A stretch of DNA of 64,000 nucleotides from an uncultured Collinsella sp. (GCA_900759565.1 CAAEVV010000043.1:1-64000); one strand, 5' to 3'; shown: positions 50,927 to 59,932, counted from the first letter of the stretch. The notes: generated from the sequence alone by a model not told the origin. Numbers and translations are program-made.

Positions 50927-51328
50927 TTACAGGCGGTCCTTGTTCTCGGCCTTAACGGCGTGTGCCTGCTGAACAAAGAACAGGTCGTAGACCGCGATGA
51001 CAAAGGCGATGATATTGACGGAGCTGCCGCCGAGTGCGGGAAGCGTGAGCGCGGCTTGGAGGAGCGTGGCTGCCGCGGCAACGATACCGAGCTTAAATGC
51101 GCCGTCTACCTGCGAAGGCTTGTTGGCGCCCTTGATACCGGCGACGCCTGCGGCAAGGTCGACGAGGCCCTTAACAATCACCACAACAGCGGCGAGCGTG
51201 GCGTTCGATCCGTAAGCGGATCCAAAATTGCCGGTAACAATGCCGGCAATTCCGATGACGAGGCTGGCGATGCCCAGAACAAAATAAATCAGGGCAAGGA
51301 TTTTGAGTGTCTTGCGAGCAGTGCTCAT
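50927..51328 (-). CDS. Four-helix membrane protein, unknown
   Basis: 133 residues with four hydrophobic segments: LALIYFVLGIASLVIGIAGI, ATLAAVVVIVKGLVDLAAGV, AFKLGIVAAAATLLQAALTL and VNIIAFVIAVYDLFFVQQAH. A Gly/Ala-rich small membrane protein with no catalytic motif; I do not recognise a family with assigned function. AAAGGA precedes the ATG. It is flanked by its own terminator and by a divergent small gene at 51558. Confidence 0.75.
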   Translation of the reverse strand: MSTARKTLKILALIYFVLGIASLVIGIAGIVTGNFGSAYGSNATLAAVVVIVKGLVDLAAGVAGIKGANKPSQVDGAFKLGIVAAAATLLQAALTLPALGGSSVNIIAFVIAVYDLFFVQQAHAVKAENKDRL

Positions 51329-51449
51329 AGCTGGTCCTTTCGATGCGGGCGCGGAGAATCTGTCGCGCCCAGGTTACGGCACATATCGTGAAGCACATTG
51401 TAGTTCAACGGGACGATGCATGCGTTTGAAAGCGTCTCTTGCCTGTACG

Positions 51450-51478
51450 GTCCAACCTTTCAAAAAGGAAAGCTGGAC
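51450..51478. promoter_or_regulatory. Imperfect hairpin in a divergent leader region
   Basis: GTCCA and CTTTC pair with GAAAG and TGGAC around an A-rich loop, with small bulges. It sits 80 bases before the small gene at 51558. The rest of 51329-51557 shows nothing clear. Confidence 0.3.
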
Positions 51479-51557
51479 GTAAGCCAAATCGATGGCAGCT
51501 CATGTGCGGCGCTGCGATGATGAGGCCGTAACAAGGAGCTGGTCTCAAGGAGGAGTC

Positions 51558-51701
51558 ATGATGTACGGAGCAGAGCAAGTACGAGAGCCGCGGTCGCTGG
51601 GAAGGCGCATGAGCGATTCTGTGATCGCTGCCGTGTGCACGGGGTTGATGGCGGTGCTTTGCATTGGGATGCTGTGGGCCATGTCGCATGTGGGACAATA
51701 G
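51558..51701 (+). CDS. Small single-helix membrane protein (47 aa)
   Basis: 47 residues: a short basic N-terminus (REPRSLGRRMSD), then one hydrophobic helix (SVIAAVCTGLMAVLCIGMLWAM) and a short tail. AAGGAGG lies 4 to 7 bases before two successive ATG codons (51558 and 51561), a strong translation signal. No family is recognised. It precedes rsmJ by 63 bases on the same strand. Confidence 0.6.
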   Translation: MMYGAEQVREPRSLGRRMSDSVIAAVCTGLMAVLCIGMLWAMSHVGQ

Positions 51702-51764
51702 CGGACGGTTGGGTGCTGGCATAAACGGCGCCCCGCGTATTCGTTTGTTTATTAAGGAGTGTCC

Positions 51765-52469
51765 ATGGGCGTCGTCGATCCCTTTTCTGTTGCTCGGGCC
51801 GCGGGGCTTGAGCTGACCGGGAAGCCCGAGGGCCTCACGCTCACCGATGGCACGATGGAGCTGCGTGCCGATTTTACCCGCATGCTTCCACGGCTCAAGC
51901 GGGGCCGTCTGCAGCAAGAGCTGTTGGTAAAGGCTGCGCGCACAAAGGGCATCGAGCGCCCATGGGCGATTGATGCCACGGCAGGCTTTGGCGAGGATTC
52001 GCTGCTGCTGGCGGCCGCGGGCTTTACCGTCGATCTGTACGAGCAGGATTGCGTGATCGCGGCGCTGCTCCAGGATGCCCTGGATCGCGCGGCAGATGAT
52101 CCGGCACTTGCGACAGCCGTGACGCGCATGCGCTTACATGCGGGCGAGGACAGTATTGCCGGCCTTTGTCATGCAGCTGAGCTGATCGGGCAGGGCGAAC
52201 TCACCGCTCCCGACGTGGTGTATCTGGACCCCATGTTTCCCGAACGCACCAAGAGCGCGGCGGTCAAAAAGAAGTTCCAGCTCCTACATCATCTGGAACA
52301 GCCATGCGCCGATGAGGAGACGCTGGTCGAAGCTGCGCTTGCGGTGCATCCGCGCAAGGTCGTTATCAAGCGGCCGGTGAAGGGGCCGCTGCTTGCCGGC
52401 GTTAAGCCGAGCTATCAACTTGCGGGCAAGGCCGTTCGATACGATGTTTTGGTGCCGCCGCGCCCGTAG
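51765..52469 (+). CDS. rsmJ: 16S rRNA (guanine1516-N2)-methyltransferase RsmJ
   Basis: 234 residues of the RsmJ/YhiQ family. WAIDATAGFGEDSLLLAAAG is the SAM-binding motif I, VYLDPMFPERTKSAAVKKKFQ is the catalytic motif (DPMFP) with the family's KKSA basic segment, and VVIKRPVKGPLL follows. It methylates G1516 of 16S rRNA. ATG 51765 is chosen because AAGGAG lies 5 bases upstream; the GTG six bases earlier is too close. Family identity is firm from the DPMFPxRxKSA motif. Confidence 0.92.
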   Translation: MGVVDPFSVARAAGLELTGKPEGLTLTDGTMELRADFTRMLPRLKRGRLQQELLVKAARTKGIERPWAIDATAGFGEDSLLLAAAGFTVDLYEQDCVIAALLQDALDRAADDPALATAVTRMRLHAGEDSIAGLCHAAELIGQGELTAPDVVYLDPMFPERTKSAAVKKKFQLLHHLEQPCADEETLVEAALAVHPRKVVIKRPVKGPLLAGVKPSYQLAGKAVRYDVLVPPRP

Positions 52470-52517
52470 CTTGCGTGCGATGGCTGGCGCTCCGTCAGTG
52501 CCGTGCCGATGCGGGGC

Positions 52518-52814
52518 CTATTTCCAAGGGTGCGACGTCAGGTGCCAGCCGCCGCAGTATTCGCATTTGTAGCAGGCTAAGCCGTGCCGCCCGCGGTTTT
52601 CGCAGTCGGCCATAACGGCCTCGGCCTCGGCGCGCGTGTCGTAACGGTTTTTGCGTTCGCACGACTTGTAGCGCCAGGCTTCATTGCGCTCGGCGTTCAG
52701 GGCGTCGCGGCGCTCGTCTTCGCGCGCAAACAGGTCGCCCATATCGCCGCCGGTGGCAGAGCCCAAAAACTCGCTTTTGGCCTTTGACCAGGCGGCTCGC
52801 TTTTTGCTTCCCAT
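52518..52814 (-). CDS. Small zinc-ribbon-like protein
   Basis: 98 residues. A charged helical N-terminus (FAREDERRDALNAERNEAWR) is followed by a compact cysteine/histidine module: SCERKNRYDTRAEAEAVMADC, then CYKCEYCGGWHLTSHP. The CxxC plus CGxWHLTxH pattern resembles small zinc-binding proteins seen in phages and actinobacteria, where it reads CPYCGGWHLGH; function is unknown. ATG 52814 is preferred over a TTG 21 bases upstream. It diverges from the GNAT gene. Confidence 0.7.
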   Translation of the reverse strand: MGSKKRAAWSKAKSEFLGSATGGDMGDLFAREDERRDALNAERNEAWRYKSCERKNRYDTRAEAEAVMADCENRGRHGLACYKCEYCGGWHLTSHPWK

Positions 52815-52891
52815 CTGCTTCGCGCCCCTCTTCAAACGCTGGTATCATTGCTCAATCAAAGTGATACCAATAAACGTGAGGCCGCCGCGTG

Positions 52892-53380
52892 ATGATCAGA
52901 AAAACCCTCGATACCGACATTCCCGCTGTCATGGCTATCTACGACGCTGCCCGCGCCTTTATGCGCGCGCATGGCAACGCCACGCAATGGCCCGAGGGCA
53001 CGCCTTCTGCCGAGCAACTGGCTGCCGATATCGCCGCCGGTGGCAGCTATGTGTGCGAAGTCGACGGTCGCGTGGTAGCGACGTTTGCCTTTTTACCGGG
53101 CCCGGACGAGTGCTATGACGTAATTGAGGACGGGCAATGGCGCAGTGACACTCCGTATGCTGTGCTGCACCGTGTGGCGTCCGACGGCACCGCGCACGGT
53201 ATCGCGGCTGCGATGTTTGCCTTTGCCAAAGAGCGTGCCTATCACCTGCGTATCGACACGCATCAGGACAACCTGCCCATGCAGGGTGCCATCATAAAGG
53301 CCGGCTTTGAGCGCGCTGGTATCGTCTATGTGTCCGACGGCACGGCGCGTGTCGCGTTCGATTGGCTGCGCGAGGCGTAA
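52892..53380 (+). CDS. GNAT-family N-acetyltransferase
   Basis: 162 residues. The GNAT fold is shown by MIRKTLDTDIPAVMAIYDAA, a VDGRVVATFAFLPG strand pair, VLHRVASDGTAHGIAAAMFAFA (acetyl-CoA loop with HGIAAAM in place of RGxGxG) and THQDNLPMQGAIIKAGFERAG (the N-x-x-x-x-x-x-x-x-GF motif). The acceptor substrate is unknown. ATG 52892 has GAGG 10 bases upstream. Confidence 0.88.
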   Translation: MIRKTLDTDIPAVMAIYDAARAFMRAHGNATQWPEGTPSAEQLAADIAAGGSYVCEVDGRVVATFAFLPGPDECYDVIEDGQWRSDTPYAVLHRVASDGTAHGIAAAMFAFAKERAYHLRIDTHQDNLPMQGAIIKAGFERAGIVYVSDGTARVAFDWLREA

Positions 53381-53499
53381 AAGCTGGGCCTTACGGCAAC
53401 AATTCACTCGAACGACAAATGGCCCAAACGGGGGCAAATTTAGTTGATTGCGGCGCCTGGGGTGCTTGCCGTGTGGTTGATAATGCTGCGCCTACGCGA

Positions 53500-53925
53500 C
53501 TATTCCTTGGGCAGCTCGCTTCCACAATGACAGCACTTGGTCGCGCCCTCGTGCACCTCTTCCAGGCAATAGGGGCAGACGGGCGCCGGCACGGCTTCCT
53601 CAGCGGTGGTGCCGGCCAGCTTATCGCCAATCTCCTGCGCCTTGTTAAACGCCTTGACGATGGCAAAGACGATGGCAGCGACAATTAAAAAGTTGATGCA
53701 CGCGCCAATGAACGCTCCAAAGTCGATATTGGTTCCCGGCACCACCAGCTCCGAGATCTCGGTGGCGCTGCCGCCGGCAATCACGGAGATAAGCGGGTTG
53801 ATGATGTTGTCGGTAAGCGAGGTCACGATGGCAGTGAATGCGCCGCCGATAATCACGCCGACGGCCATGTCTATCACGTTGCCGCGATTAATGAATTCCT
53901 TGAACTCGTTGAGCAATGCCTTCAT
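53500..53925 (-). CDS. mscL: Large-conductance mechanosensitive channel with C-terminal zinc ribbon
   Basis: 141 residues. MscL features: ALLNEFKEFINRGNVIDMAV (amphipathic N-helix and start of TM1), GVIIGGAFTAIVTSLTDNII and NPLIS, then a loop and TM2 (FGAFIGACINFLIVAAIVFAIV). The C-terminus is unusual: after the helical bundle it has CPYC (C117, C120) and C131/C132/C134, a zinc-ribbon pattern. MscL opens on membrane tension to release osmolytes. ATG 53925 has GAGGAG before it. No operon partners. Confidence 0.93.
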   Translation of the reverse strand: MKALLNEFKEFINRGNVIDMAVGVIIGGAFTAIVTSLTDNIINPLISVIAGGSATEISELVVPGTNIDFGAFIGACINFLIVAAIVFAIVKAFNKAQEIGDKLAGTTAEEAVPAPVCPYCLEEVHEGATKCCHCGSELPKE

Positions 53926-54170
53926 GGTGGCTCCTCGCTGTTGTGAGACTCGCGTTGCTACCGTCCCAGATGACCCCGGGCAGACAAAAAGGGGAGGTGC
54001 CGGCTTTCGCAAGGCGCGAACCTACGAAAATCGCCGCGCGGCAACGCGGGGCGATGAGCTCGGTCGGGGGATAGGGCCCGCTTCGCCCGCCGGCCCGTAA
54101 ATTGTATCATCCAGTGTGGAACGAGGGTGCCCGTTGCCGCGTGCGATGAGCTTGCAATAAGAGGAGAGCC

Positions 54171-56174
54171 ATGTCGAAGCAAGCGGTCGTTGGAATCTTG
54201 GCGCATGTCGATGCCGGCAAGACCACGCTGGCCGAGGCCATGCTGTTTAACGCGGGCCGCATTCGCAAGCGCGGCCGCGTTGACGATGGCGACTCGCATC
54301 TGGATACGAACGAGATTGAGCGTGAGCGCGGCATTACGATCTTCTCGTCGCAGGCTGTGCTCGACCATGGTGGCACCCACGTTATGCTCGTGGACGCTCC
54401 CGGCCATGTCGATTTTTCTGCCGAGGCGGAGCGCACGCTGCGTGCCCTGGACTACGCGATTCTGGTGGTAGGCGCCAACGATGGCGTACAGGGGCACACC
54501 GAAACCCTGTGGCGCCTGCTTGCGCGCTATGACATCCCGACGTTCATCTTTATCAACAAGATCGATTTGGAGAATCCCGGCCGCGATGTTTTGCTGGCAC
54601 AGCTTGGGCAGCGTCTTTCCGAGGGCTGCCTGGATGCCAACGAACTGCTGGCGGGCGGCACCGTTCAGGAGGATGCTGCTGCGTTAGACGAGGCGGCGCT
54701 CGAGGAGTTTCTTGAGGCGGGTGAGCTTTCCTCCGCGACGCTGTCGCGCATGGTTGCTGAGCGCAAGCTCTTTCCCTGCTTTGCCGGCTCGGCGCTCAAG
54801 GACCAAGGTGTGGACGAGCTGTTGGATGGTATATGCGCGCTGATGCGCGAACAGGCGTGGCTCCCGGAGTTTGCCGCCCGCGTCTATCGCGTCAGCCGCG
54901 GGGACCGCGGCGAGCGCTTGGCTTGGGTTAAAGTGACCGGCGGCACGCTGCATGCCAAGCAGGTGATTGGCGGACGTTCCGGTGCCGAGACATGGGAGCA
55001 GAAGGTCGATCAGGTACGCATCTATAACGGCGATAAGTATGAGCTTGCCCAAGAAGTTGCTGCTGGCGGTATTTGTGCCGTGACGGGTCTTGCGCACGTT
55101 CGCCCGGGGGACGCCCTGGGCGCGGAGCCCGCGGGCGATGCGCCCGTCATTGCGCCGGTCCTCACCTATACGGTACTGCCGGGCGAGCACGATGTCCATA
55201 CGGTGTTCCAAGCGCTGACCGAGCTTGCCGATGAGGACCCCATGCTCGGCGTAAGCTGGAATACTCATCTGGAGCATATTCACCTGCAGCTGATGGGCGC
55301 CGTGCAACTCGAGGTCGTGCAGCGGGTGTTGGCCGATCGCTTTGGCCTTTCGGTTGGGTTTGTGTCTGGCGGCATTCTCTATAAGGAGACTATTTCGCAG
55401 CCGGTCGAGGGCGTGGGCCACTTTGAGCCACTGCGTCACTATGCTGAGGTGCATCTACGTCTGGAGCCGTTGCCGGCGGGCTCGGGCGTGCAGTTTGGTA
55501 CCGTGGCCTCGACCGACGAGCTCGATCTTAACTGGCAGCGTTTGGCACTCACCAACGCCATGGAGCGCGATCACCTGGGCGTGCTGACCGGCTCGCCCAT
55601 CACCGATGTGCGCATTACGCTCATGGGCGGCCGTGCGCATGCCAAACATACCGAGGGCGGCGATTTTCGCCAGGCCACGTACCGCGCGATTCGCCAGGGT
55701 TTGATGCAGGCGCGCGAGGCCGGCGCGGCGGTGCTGTTGGAGCCGTGGTATCGCTTTGAGCTCGAGGTGCCGGGGGAGTGCGTGGGTCGGGCGCTCTCGG
55801 ATGCCACGCGCATGGGTGCCGAGTACGAGCCGCCGACGATGACGGGAGACCGGGCGAAGCTTGTGGGTCGCGTGCCGGCATCCGAGGTGCAGGATTACGC
55901 GCTGGAGGTGGCTGCCTACACGAGTGGTCGCGGACATCTGTACCTAGAGTTCGCCGGCTATTCGGCTTGCCATGATGCCGAGCGCGTAATCGAGACGGCC
56001 GCCTATGAGCCCGAGGCCGATCTGCCCAACACGCCCGACTCGGTCTTTTGCTCTCACGGCGCCGGTTACACGGTCAAATGGTACGACGTGCCCGCCGCGG
56101 CGCACGTAAAGATCGATCCCGCCACCTTCCGCCCCTGGCGAGCAGCAGACGCCGAGTTTTTCGGCCACATATGA
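54171..56174 (+). CDS. Tet(M)/Tet(W)-like ribosomal protection GTPase
   Basis: 667 residues. The GTPase domain has GILAHVDAGKTTLAEAMLFN (G1), IERERGITIFSSQA (switch 1, with RGITI), LVDAPGHVDFSAEAERTL (G3) and FINKIDLENPGRDV (G4). EF-G-like domains II to V follow. This resembles Tet(M)-type proteins that free ribosomes from tetracycline, but the domain IV tip and C-terminus differ, and the composition matches the neighbours. It may be a chromosomal relative with a housekeeping or other drug role. AGGAG precedes the ATG. The stop codon lies in a TGACAAAGG palindrome. Confidence 0.88.
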   Translation: MSKQAVVGILAHVDAGKTTLAEAMLFNAGRIRKRGRVDDGDSHLDTNEIERERGITIFSSQAVLDHGGTHVMLVDAPGHVDFSAEAERTLRALDYAILVVGANDGVQGHTETLWRLLARYDIPTFIFINKIDLENPGRDVLLAQLGQRLSEGCLDANELLAGGTVQEDAAALDEAALEEFLEAGELSSATLSRMVAERKLFPCFAGSALKDQGVDELLDGICALMREQAWLPEFAARVYRVSRGDRGERLAWVKVTGGTLHAKQVIGGRSGAETWEQKVDQVRIYNGDKYELAQEVAAGGICAVTGLAHVRPGDALGAEPAGDAPVIAPVLTYTVLPGEHDVHTVFQALTELADEDPMLGVSWNTHLEHIHLQLMGAVQLEVVQRVLADRFGLSVGFVSGGILYKETISQPVEGVGHFEPLRHYAEVHLRLEPLPAGSGVQFGTVASTDELDLNWQRLALTNAMERDHLGVLTGSPITDVRITLMGGRAHAKHTEGGDFRQATYRAIRQGLMQAREAGAAVLLEPWYRFELEVPGECVGRALSDATRMGAEYEPPTMTGDRAKLVGRVPASEVQDYALEVAAYTSGRGHLYLEFAGYSACHDAERVIETAAYEPEADLPNTPDSVFCSHGAGYTVKWYDVPAAAHVKIDPATFRPWRAADAEFFGHI

Positions 56175-56199
56175 CAAAGGGGCAGCTCCTTTGTCATAT
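56169..56199. repeat. TGTGACAAAGG palindrome, copy 3
   Basis: ATATGACAAAGG (56169-56180) pairs perfectly with CCTTTGTCATAT (56188-56199). The TGA of the upstream GTPase is inside it. It has a T for the G of the common form on both arms, a compensated change. Confidence 0.85.
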
Positions 56200-56203
56200 A
56201 CTA

Positions 56204-56233
56204 TTGGTATAACTCGGTATAAGTTGGTATAAC
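56204..56233. repeat. 10-bp tandem repeat array upstream of ATPase paralog 2
   Basis: Three successive decamers TTGGTATAAC, TCGGTATAAG and TTGGTATAAC occupy 56204-56213, 56214-56223 and 56224-56233. The period is exactly one helical turn. The array lies 35 bases before the ATPase start and just after the palindrome at 56169. Confidence 0.88.
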
Positions 56234-56267
56234 TATTGCCAGGGTTTGCCAATCCGAGGAGGCCGAC

Positions 56268-57386
56268 ATGAATCCAAATCCCTTTAAGCCTACGGCTGGC
56301 AAGCGGCCTCCGATACTCATCGGCCGCGAGTCGGTCATCGAAGATTTCGAGGAAGGGCTCGATAACGGCGCCGGAGCGCCGGGTAGGCTCATGCTCATTA
56401 CGGGAAACCGCGGCTGTGGCAAGACGGTTCTCCTGCGGGAGCTGCAACGTCTGGCCAGCGAGCGCGGATGGGCGGTTGTCTCCGATTCCGCTTCGCTTGG
56501 CTTATGCGACCGCTTGGCCGACGCGCTTCGCTCGAATAAACCCGTTGTGACGTCAATGGAGTTCGGTCCGTCGTTTGGGCGGATGTCGGTCGAGGCGGCG
56601 CGAGCAAAGGGCGAGACGTTGCGAGGGCTGGTCAACGAGCGCCTCAAGAAGCTCGGTCCAGGCAAGGGCATACTGTTTGCGATTGACGAGGCGCAATCTG
56701 CGTCTATCGAGGAACTGGCGGCTCTTGCCGTTCTCTATCAGCAGGTGCTCGGAGACCAGGATGCCACGGGCTTGTCCGATAGCGACCAGCGCGGTCTTGC
56801 GCTGGTGTTCGCCGGCTTACCCAGTATGGTTGACGATCTGCTCGAAGAGCCGAGCGTGACGTTTTTGCGGCGTGCCCAGCAGCGTACGTTGGGGGCGATC
56901 TCTTTGCCCAAGGTACGCGATTCATATATCCAGACGGTCAAAGACGCTGGTCTTTACGTTGACGCGGAGACGGCGGACCTTGCAGCACGCAAGAGCATGG
57001 GGCATCCCTATATGGTTCAGCTGGTGGGCTATTACATGTGGCGCTCTGCTGTCCGACGTGGCTCACAGGTCATCGAAAGGCGCGATGTCGAGGATGGCCA
57101 TGCGGATGCCGTCTCCGAGTTCTATGAAGCGGTTGACGCGCCCCTGTATTACGGGCTGCGCAGTCCACAGCGCCTTTTTATCGAGGCTATGGCGGTTGAC
57201 GAGAACAAGCCGACGCGCATGGCGGATATCATTGAGCGTTGTGATCGTACCCAGAGCTGGGCGAGTAAATATCGCGCAAGCCTGATTCGCGAGCGCGTCA
57301 TCGAGGCTGCCGGATACGGCCTCGTCCGATTTGCCGTGCCCATGCTGGGCGCGTACGTTCGCGATCGAGTTTTATGGCATGAGTAG
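56268..57386 (+). CDS. AAA+ ATPase with C-terminal winged helix (paralog 2)
   Basis: 372 residues. NPFKPTAGKRPPILIGRE is the family start. Walker A GNRGCGKT lies at 46-53 and Walker B is LFAIDE ending D140-E141. The lid is followed by a winged helix (TRMADIIERCDRTQSWASKY, then REVIEAAGYG-like RERVIEAAGYGLVRF). It is the most diverged of the three paralogs. AGGAGG precedes the ATG. The UvrA2-like gene begins right after the stop, or overlaps it if an upstream start is used, so the two are probably co-transcribed. Confidence 0.85.
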   Translation: MNPNPFKPTAGKRPPILIGRESVIEDFEEGLDNGAGAPGRLMLITGNRGCGKTVLLRELQRLASERGWAVVSDSASLGLCDRLADALRSNKPVVTSMEFGPSFGRMSVEAARAKGETLRGLVNERLKKLGPGKGILFAIDEAQSASIEELAALAVLYQQVLGDQDATGLSDSDQRGLALVFAGLPSMVDDLLEEPSVTFLRRAQQRTLGAISLPKVRDSYIQTVKDAGLYVDAETADLAARKSMGHPYMVQLVGYYMWRSAVRRGSQVIERRDVEDGHADAVSEFYEAVDAPLYYGLRSPQRLFIEAMAVDENKPTRMADIIERCDRTQSWASKYRASLIRERVIEAAGYGLVRFAVPMLGAYVRDRVLWHE

Positions 57387-57396
57387 GGTGATAAAG

Positions 57397-59892
57397 GTGA
57401 CGGAACAGAAGATGAGCCCGCAGTCAATCGAGGTACGTGGCGCGCGCGTCCATAACCTCAAGGACATCGATATCGATATTCCGCTGGGAAAGCTCGTGGG
57501 TATTGCCGGCGTGTCAGGCTCGGGCAAGAGTTCGCTGGCGCTGGGGGTTCTTTATGCCGAGGGCTCGCGTCGCTATCTGGAGGCTCTCAGCACCTATACC
57601 CGCCGTCGCCTAACACAGGCCGAACACGCCCAGGTGGACGAGGTGCTGCACGTGCCGGCGGCGCTCGCATTGCATCAGCGCCCCAGCGTGCCGGGCGTGC
57701 GCTCGACCTTTGGTACCATGACCGAGCTCAACAACAGCCTGCGTCTGCTCTTTAGCCGCTGCGCCCATCACGTGTGCCCGCATTGCGGGGCGCGCGTGGA
57801 GCCGAGCCTTAACGTGGCTGCGGGCCTGTCGCTCACGTGTCCGACATGCGGCCACGAGTTCTACGCCCCGAGCGCCGAGGACCTTGCCTTCAACAGCGGC
57901 GGTGCGTGCCCTACCTGCGGCGGCACCGGTGTCATGCGTGAGGTGGACGAGACGAGCCTGGTGCCCGATGAGTCAAAGACCATCAACGAGGGCGCAGTGC
58001 TTCCCTGGGGTACGCTCATGTGGGACCTGATGAAACAGGTGGCCGGCGAGATGGGCGTACGCACCGACGTGCCGTTTAACCAGCTCACGCCTCAAGAGCG
58101 CGACATCGTGTTCCATGGTCCGGCGGTTAAGAAGCACATTCTCTACGTTCCCAAAAACGGCGACGGCGCCACGCCGCTCGACTTTACCTATTACAACGCC
58201 ATCTATACCGTCGAGAATGCGCTCGCCAAGGTTAAGGACGACAAGGGCCTCAAGCGCGTTGCGCGCTTTTTACGCGAGGGGCCATGCCACGATTGCGGTG
58301 GCACGCGTCTCTCCGAGGCGGCACGCCAGCCCCAGGTGCGCGGTATCAATCTGGCGCAGGCGGCGGCCATGACGCTTGGTGATGCGATTGAGTGGGTGCG
58401 CGGGGTGCCCGCATCCTTGCCGACCGAGATTCAGCCCATGGCAGCGGATATCTGCGATTCATTTTTGGGCGCGGCCCGTCGTCTGGTCGACCTGGGTCTT
58501 GATTACCTTTCGCTCGATCGCGCCGGTGCCACGCTCTCCACGGGTGAGCGCCAGCGTGTGCAGCTCGCCCGCGTGGTGCGCAACCGATCGACGGGGGTGC
58601 TTTATGTGCTGGATGAGCCCTCAATTGGCCTGCATCCTGCCAATGTCGACGGCTTGGTTAGCGTGATGCGCGATCTGGTGGATGACGGCAACACCGTGGT
58701 TGTTGTCGACCACGATACGCGCGTACTGGCGGAAGCCGACTATTTGGTCGAGATGGGCCCCGTTGCCGGAGCGGGCGGCGGTAACGTGATCGCTGCCGGT
58801 ACGGTAGACGAGGTCGAGCAATCGCAAAGCAGCCGCATCGCCCCGTTTTTGCGCGCAGAGTCCAAGCGCTTGCGTCCGCAGGTGACTGACGAGGAAATGT
58901 TCGACCAGGGCCATATCCGCATGGCGACCGATGCCATCCACACCGTCAAGCCGCTCGAAGTCGATATCCCGCGCGGTCGCTTGGTTGCGGTTACGGGTGT
59001 TTCGGGTTCGGGCAAGACGACATTGGTGCTCGAGACGCTCATTCCGGCGCTCAAGGCGCAGGCAGCCGGCGAGCGCCTGCCGGGACACGTGCGTTGGGTC
59101 GATGCCGAAGGTATTGCCCGCGCAAACCTGATTGACGCTACGCCCATCGGCGCCAACGTGCGCTCGACGGTGGCGACCTATGCCGACATCCATGATGAGC
59201 TGCGCCGCGCCTTCGCCCATACGCCCGAGGCCAAGGCAGCCGGTTACAAGGCGGGTGCCTTTAGCTACAACACCGGCGCCTTGCGCTGCCCTACGTGCGA
59301 TGGCACGGGCTCGATATCGCTCGACGTGCAGTTTTTGCCCGACGTCGAGATCGTCTGTCCGGCATGTCGCGGTTCTCGTTATGCAGACACGGCTTCGCGT
59401 ATCCATCGCGAGGGCAAGGACGGGAGCTTGCTTACGTTGCCGCAGCTCATGGACTTGAGTGTGGACGAGGCCATCGACGCCACGGTGGGACTCAAGAAGG
59501 TTCAGACGCGCTTACAGACCTTGCACGACCTGGGCTTGGGTTATCTCACGCTCGGTGAGCCCACGCCGGCGCTCTCGGGCGGCGAGGCACAGCGCCTTAA
59601 GCTCGCGAGCGAGATGGGCCGCGTGCAGGATGATGCCGTATTCGTATTTGACGAGCCTACGATCGGCCTGCATCCGCTCGATGTTCAGGTGCTGTTGAAC
59701 GTGTTTGACGGCCTCGTTGCCAAGGGCGCCACAGTTATCGTGATCGAACACGATCTCGACCTTATCCGTAACGCCGATTACGTGATCGACATGGGCCCGG
59801 GCGGTGGCGATGCGGGCGGGCAAATCGTCTGCGCCGGCACGCCGAGCGACATCGCGGCTTGCTCCAAGAGCATTACCGGTCGCTACCTATAG
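57397..59892 (+). CDS. UvrA2-like ABC-type excinuclease subunit
   Basis: 831 residues. Two ABC modules: GVSGSGKSS and GVSGSGKTT (Walker A), LSTGERQRVQLARVV and LSGGEAQRLKLASEM (signatures), YVLDEPSIGLHP and VFDEPTIGLHP (Walker B). Zinc-binding loops are CPHCGARV, CPTCGHEF, CPTCGGTG and CPTCDGTG..CPACRGSRY. The stretch after YTRRRLTQAEHAQVDEV goes almost straight to the zinc loops, so the UvrB-binding insertion (about 110 residues) of standard UvrA is absent. UvrA2-type proteins are tied to drug resistance or export rather than standard repair. The start is uncertain: GTG 57397 or ATG 57412. Confidence 0.88.
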   Translation: MTEQKMSPQSIEVRGARVHNLKDIDIDIPLGKLVGIAGVSGSGKSSLALGVLYAEGSRRYLEALSTYTRRRLTQAEHAQVDEVLHVPAALALHQRPSVPGVRSTFGTMTELNNSLRLLFSRCAHHVCPHCGARVEPSLNVAAGLSLTCPTCGHEFYAPSAEDLAFNSGGACPTCGGTGVMREVDETSLVPDESKTINEGAVLPWGTLMWDLMKQVAGEMGVRTDVPFNQLTPQERDIVFHGPAVKKHILYVPKNGDGATPLDFTYYNAIYTVENALAKVKDDKGLKRVARFLREGPCHDCGGTRLSEAARQPQVRGINLAQAAAMTLGDAIEWVRGVPASLPTEIQPMAADICDSFLGAARRLVDLGLDYLSLDRAGATLSTGERQRVQLARVVRNRSTGVLYVLDEPSIGLHPANVDGLVSVMRDLVDDGNTVVVVDHDTRVLAEADYLVEMGPVAGAGGGNVIAAGTVDEVEQSQSSRIAPFLRAESKRLRPQVTDEEMFDQGHIRMATDAIHTVKPLEVDIPRGRLVAVTGVSGSGKTTLVLETLIPALKAQAAGERLPGHVRWVDAEGIARANLIDATPIGANVRSTVATYADIHDELRRAFAHTPEAKAAGYKAGAFSYNTGALRCPTCDGTGSISLDVQFLPDVEIVCPACRGSRYADTASRIHREGKDGSLLTLPQLMDLSVDEAIDATVGLKKVQTRLQTLHDLGLGYLTLGEPTPALSGGEAQRLKLASEMGRVQDDAVFVFDEPTIGLHPLDVQVLLNVFDGLVAKGATVIVIEHDLDLIRNADYVIDMGPGGGDAGGQIVCAGTPSDIAACSKSITGRYL

Positions 59893-59893
59893 G

Positions 59894-59928
59894 CAATGTG
59901 ACAAAGGGACTGCCTCTTTGTCACATTG
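59894..59928. repeat. TGTGACAAAGG palindrome, copy 4
   Basis: CAATGTGACAAAG (59894-59906) pairs with CTTTGTCACATTG (59916-59928). It fills the 40-base gap between the convergent UvrA2-like gene and ATPase paralog 3, and ends five bases before the latter's stop. Confidence 0.85.
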
Positions 59929-59932
59929 ATTT

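Noticed and set aside
54171..56174. Considered as standard elongation factor G
   Set aside because: Length (667 residues) and motifs such as NAGRIRKRGRVDDGDSHLD follow ribosomal protection proteins; no str operon neighbours are present.
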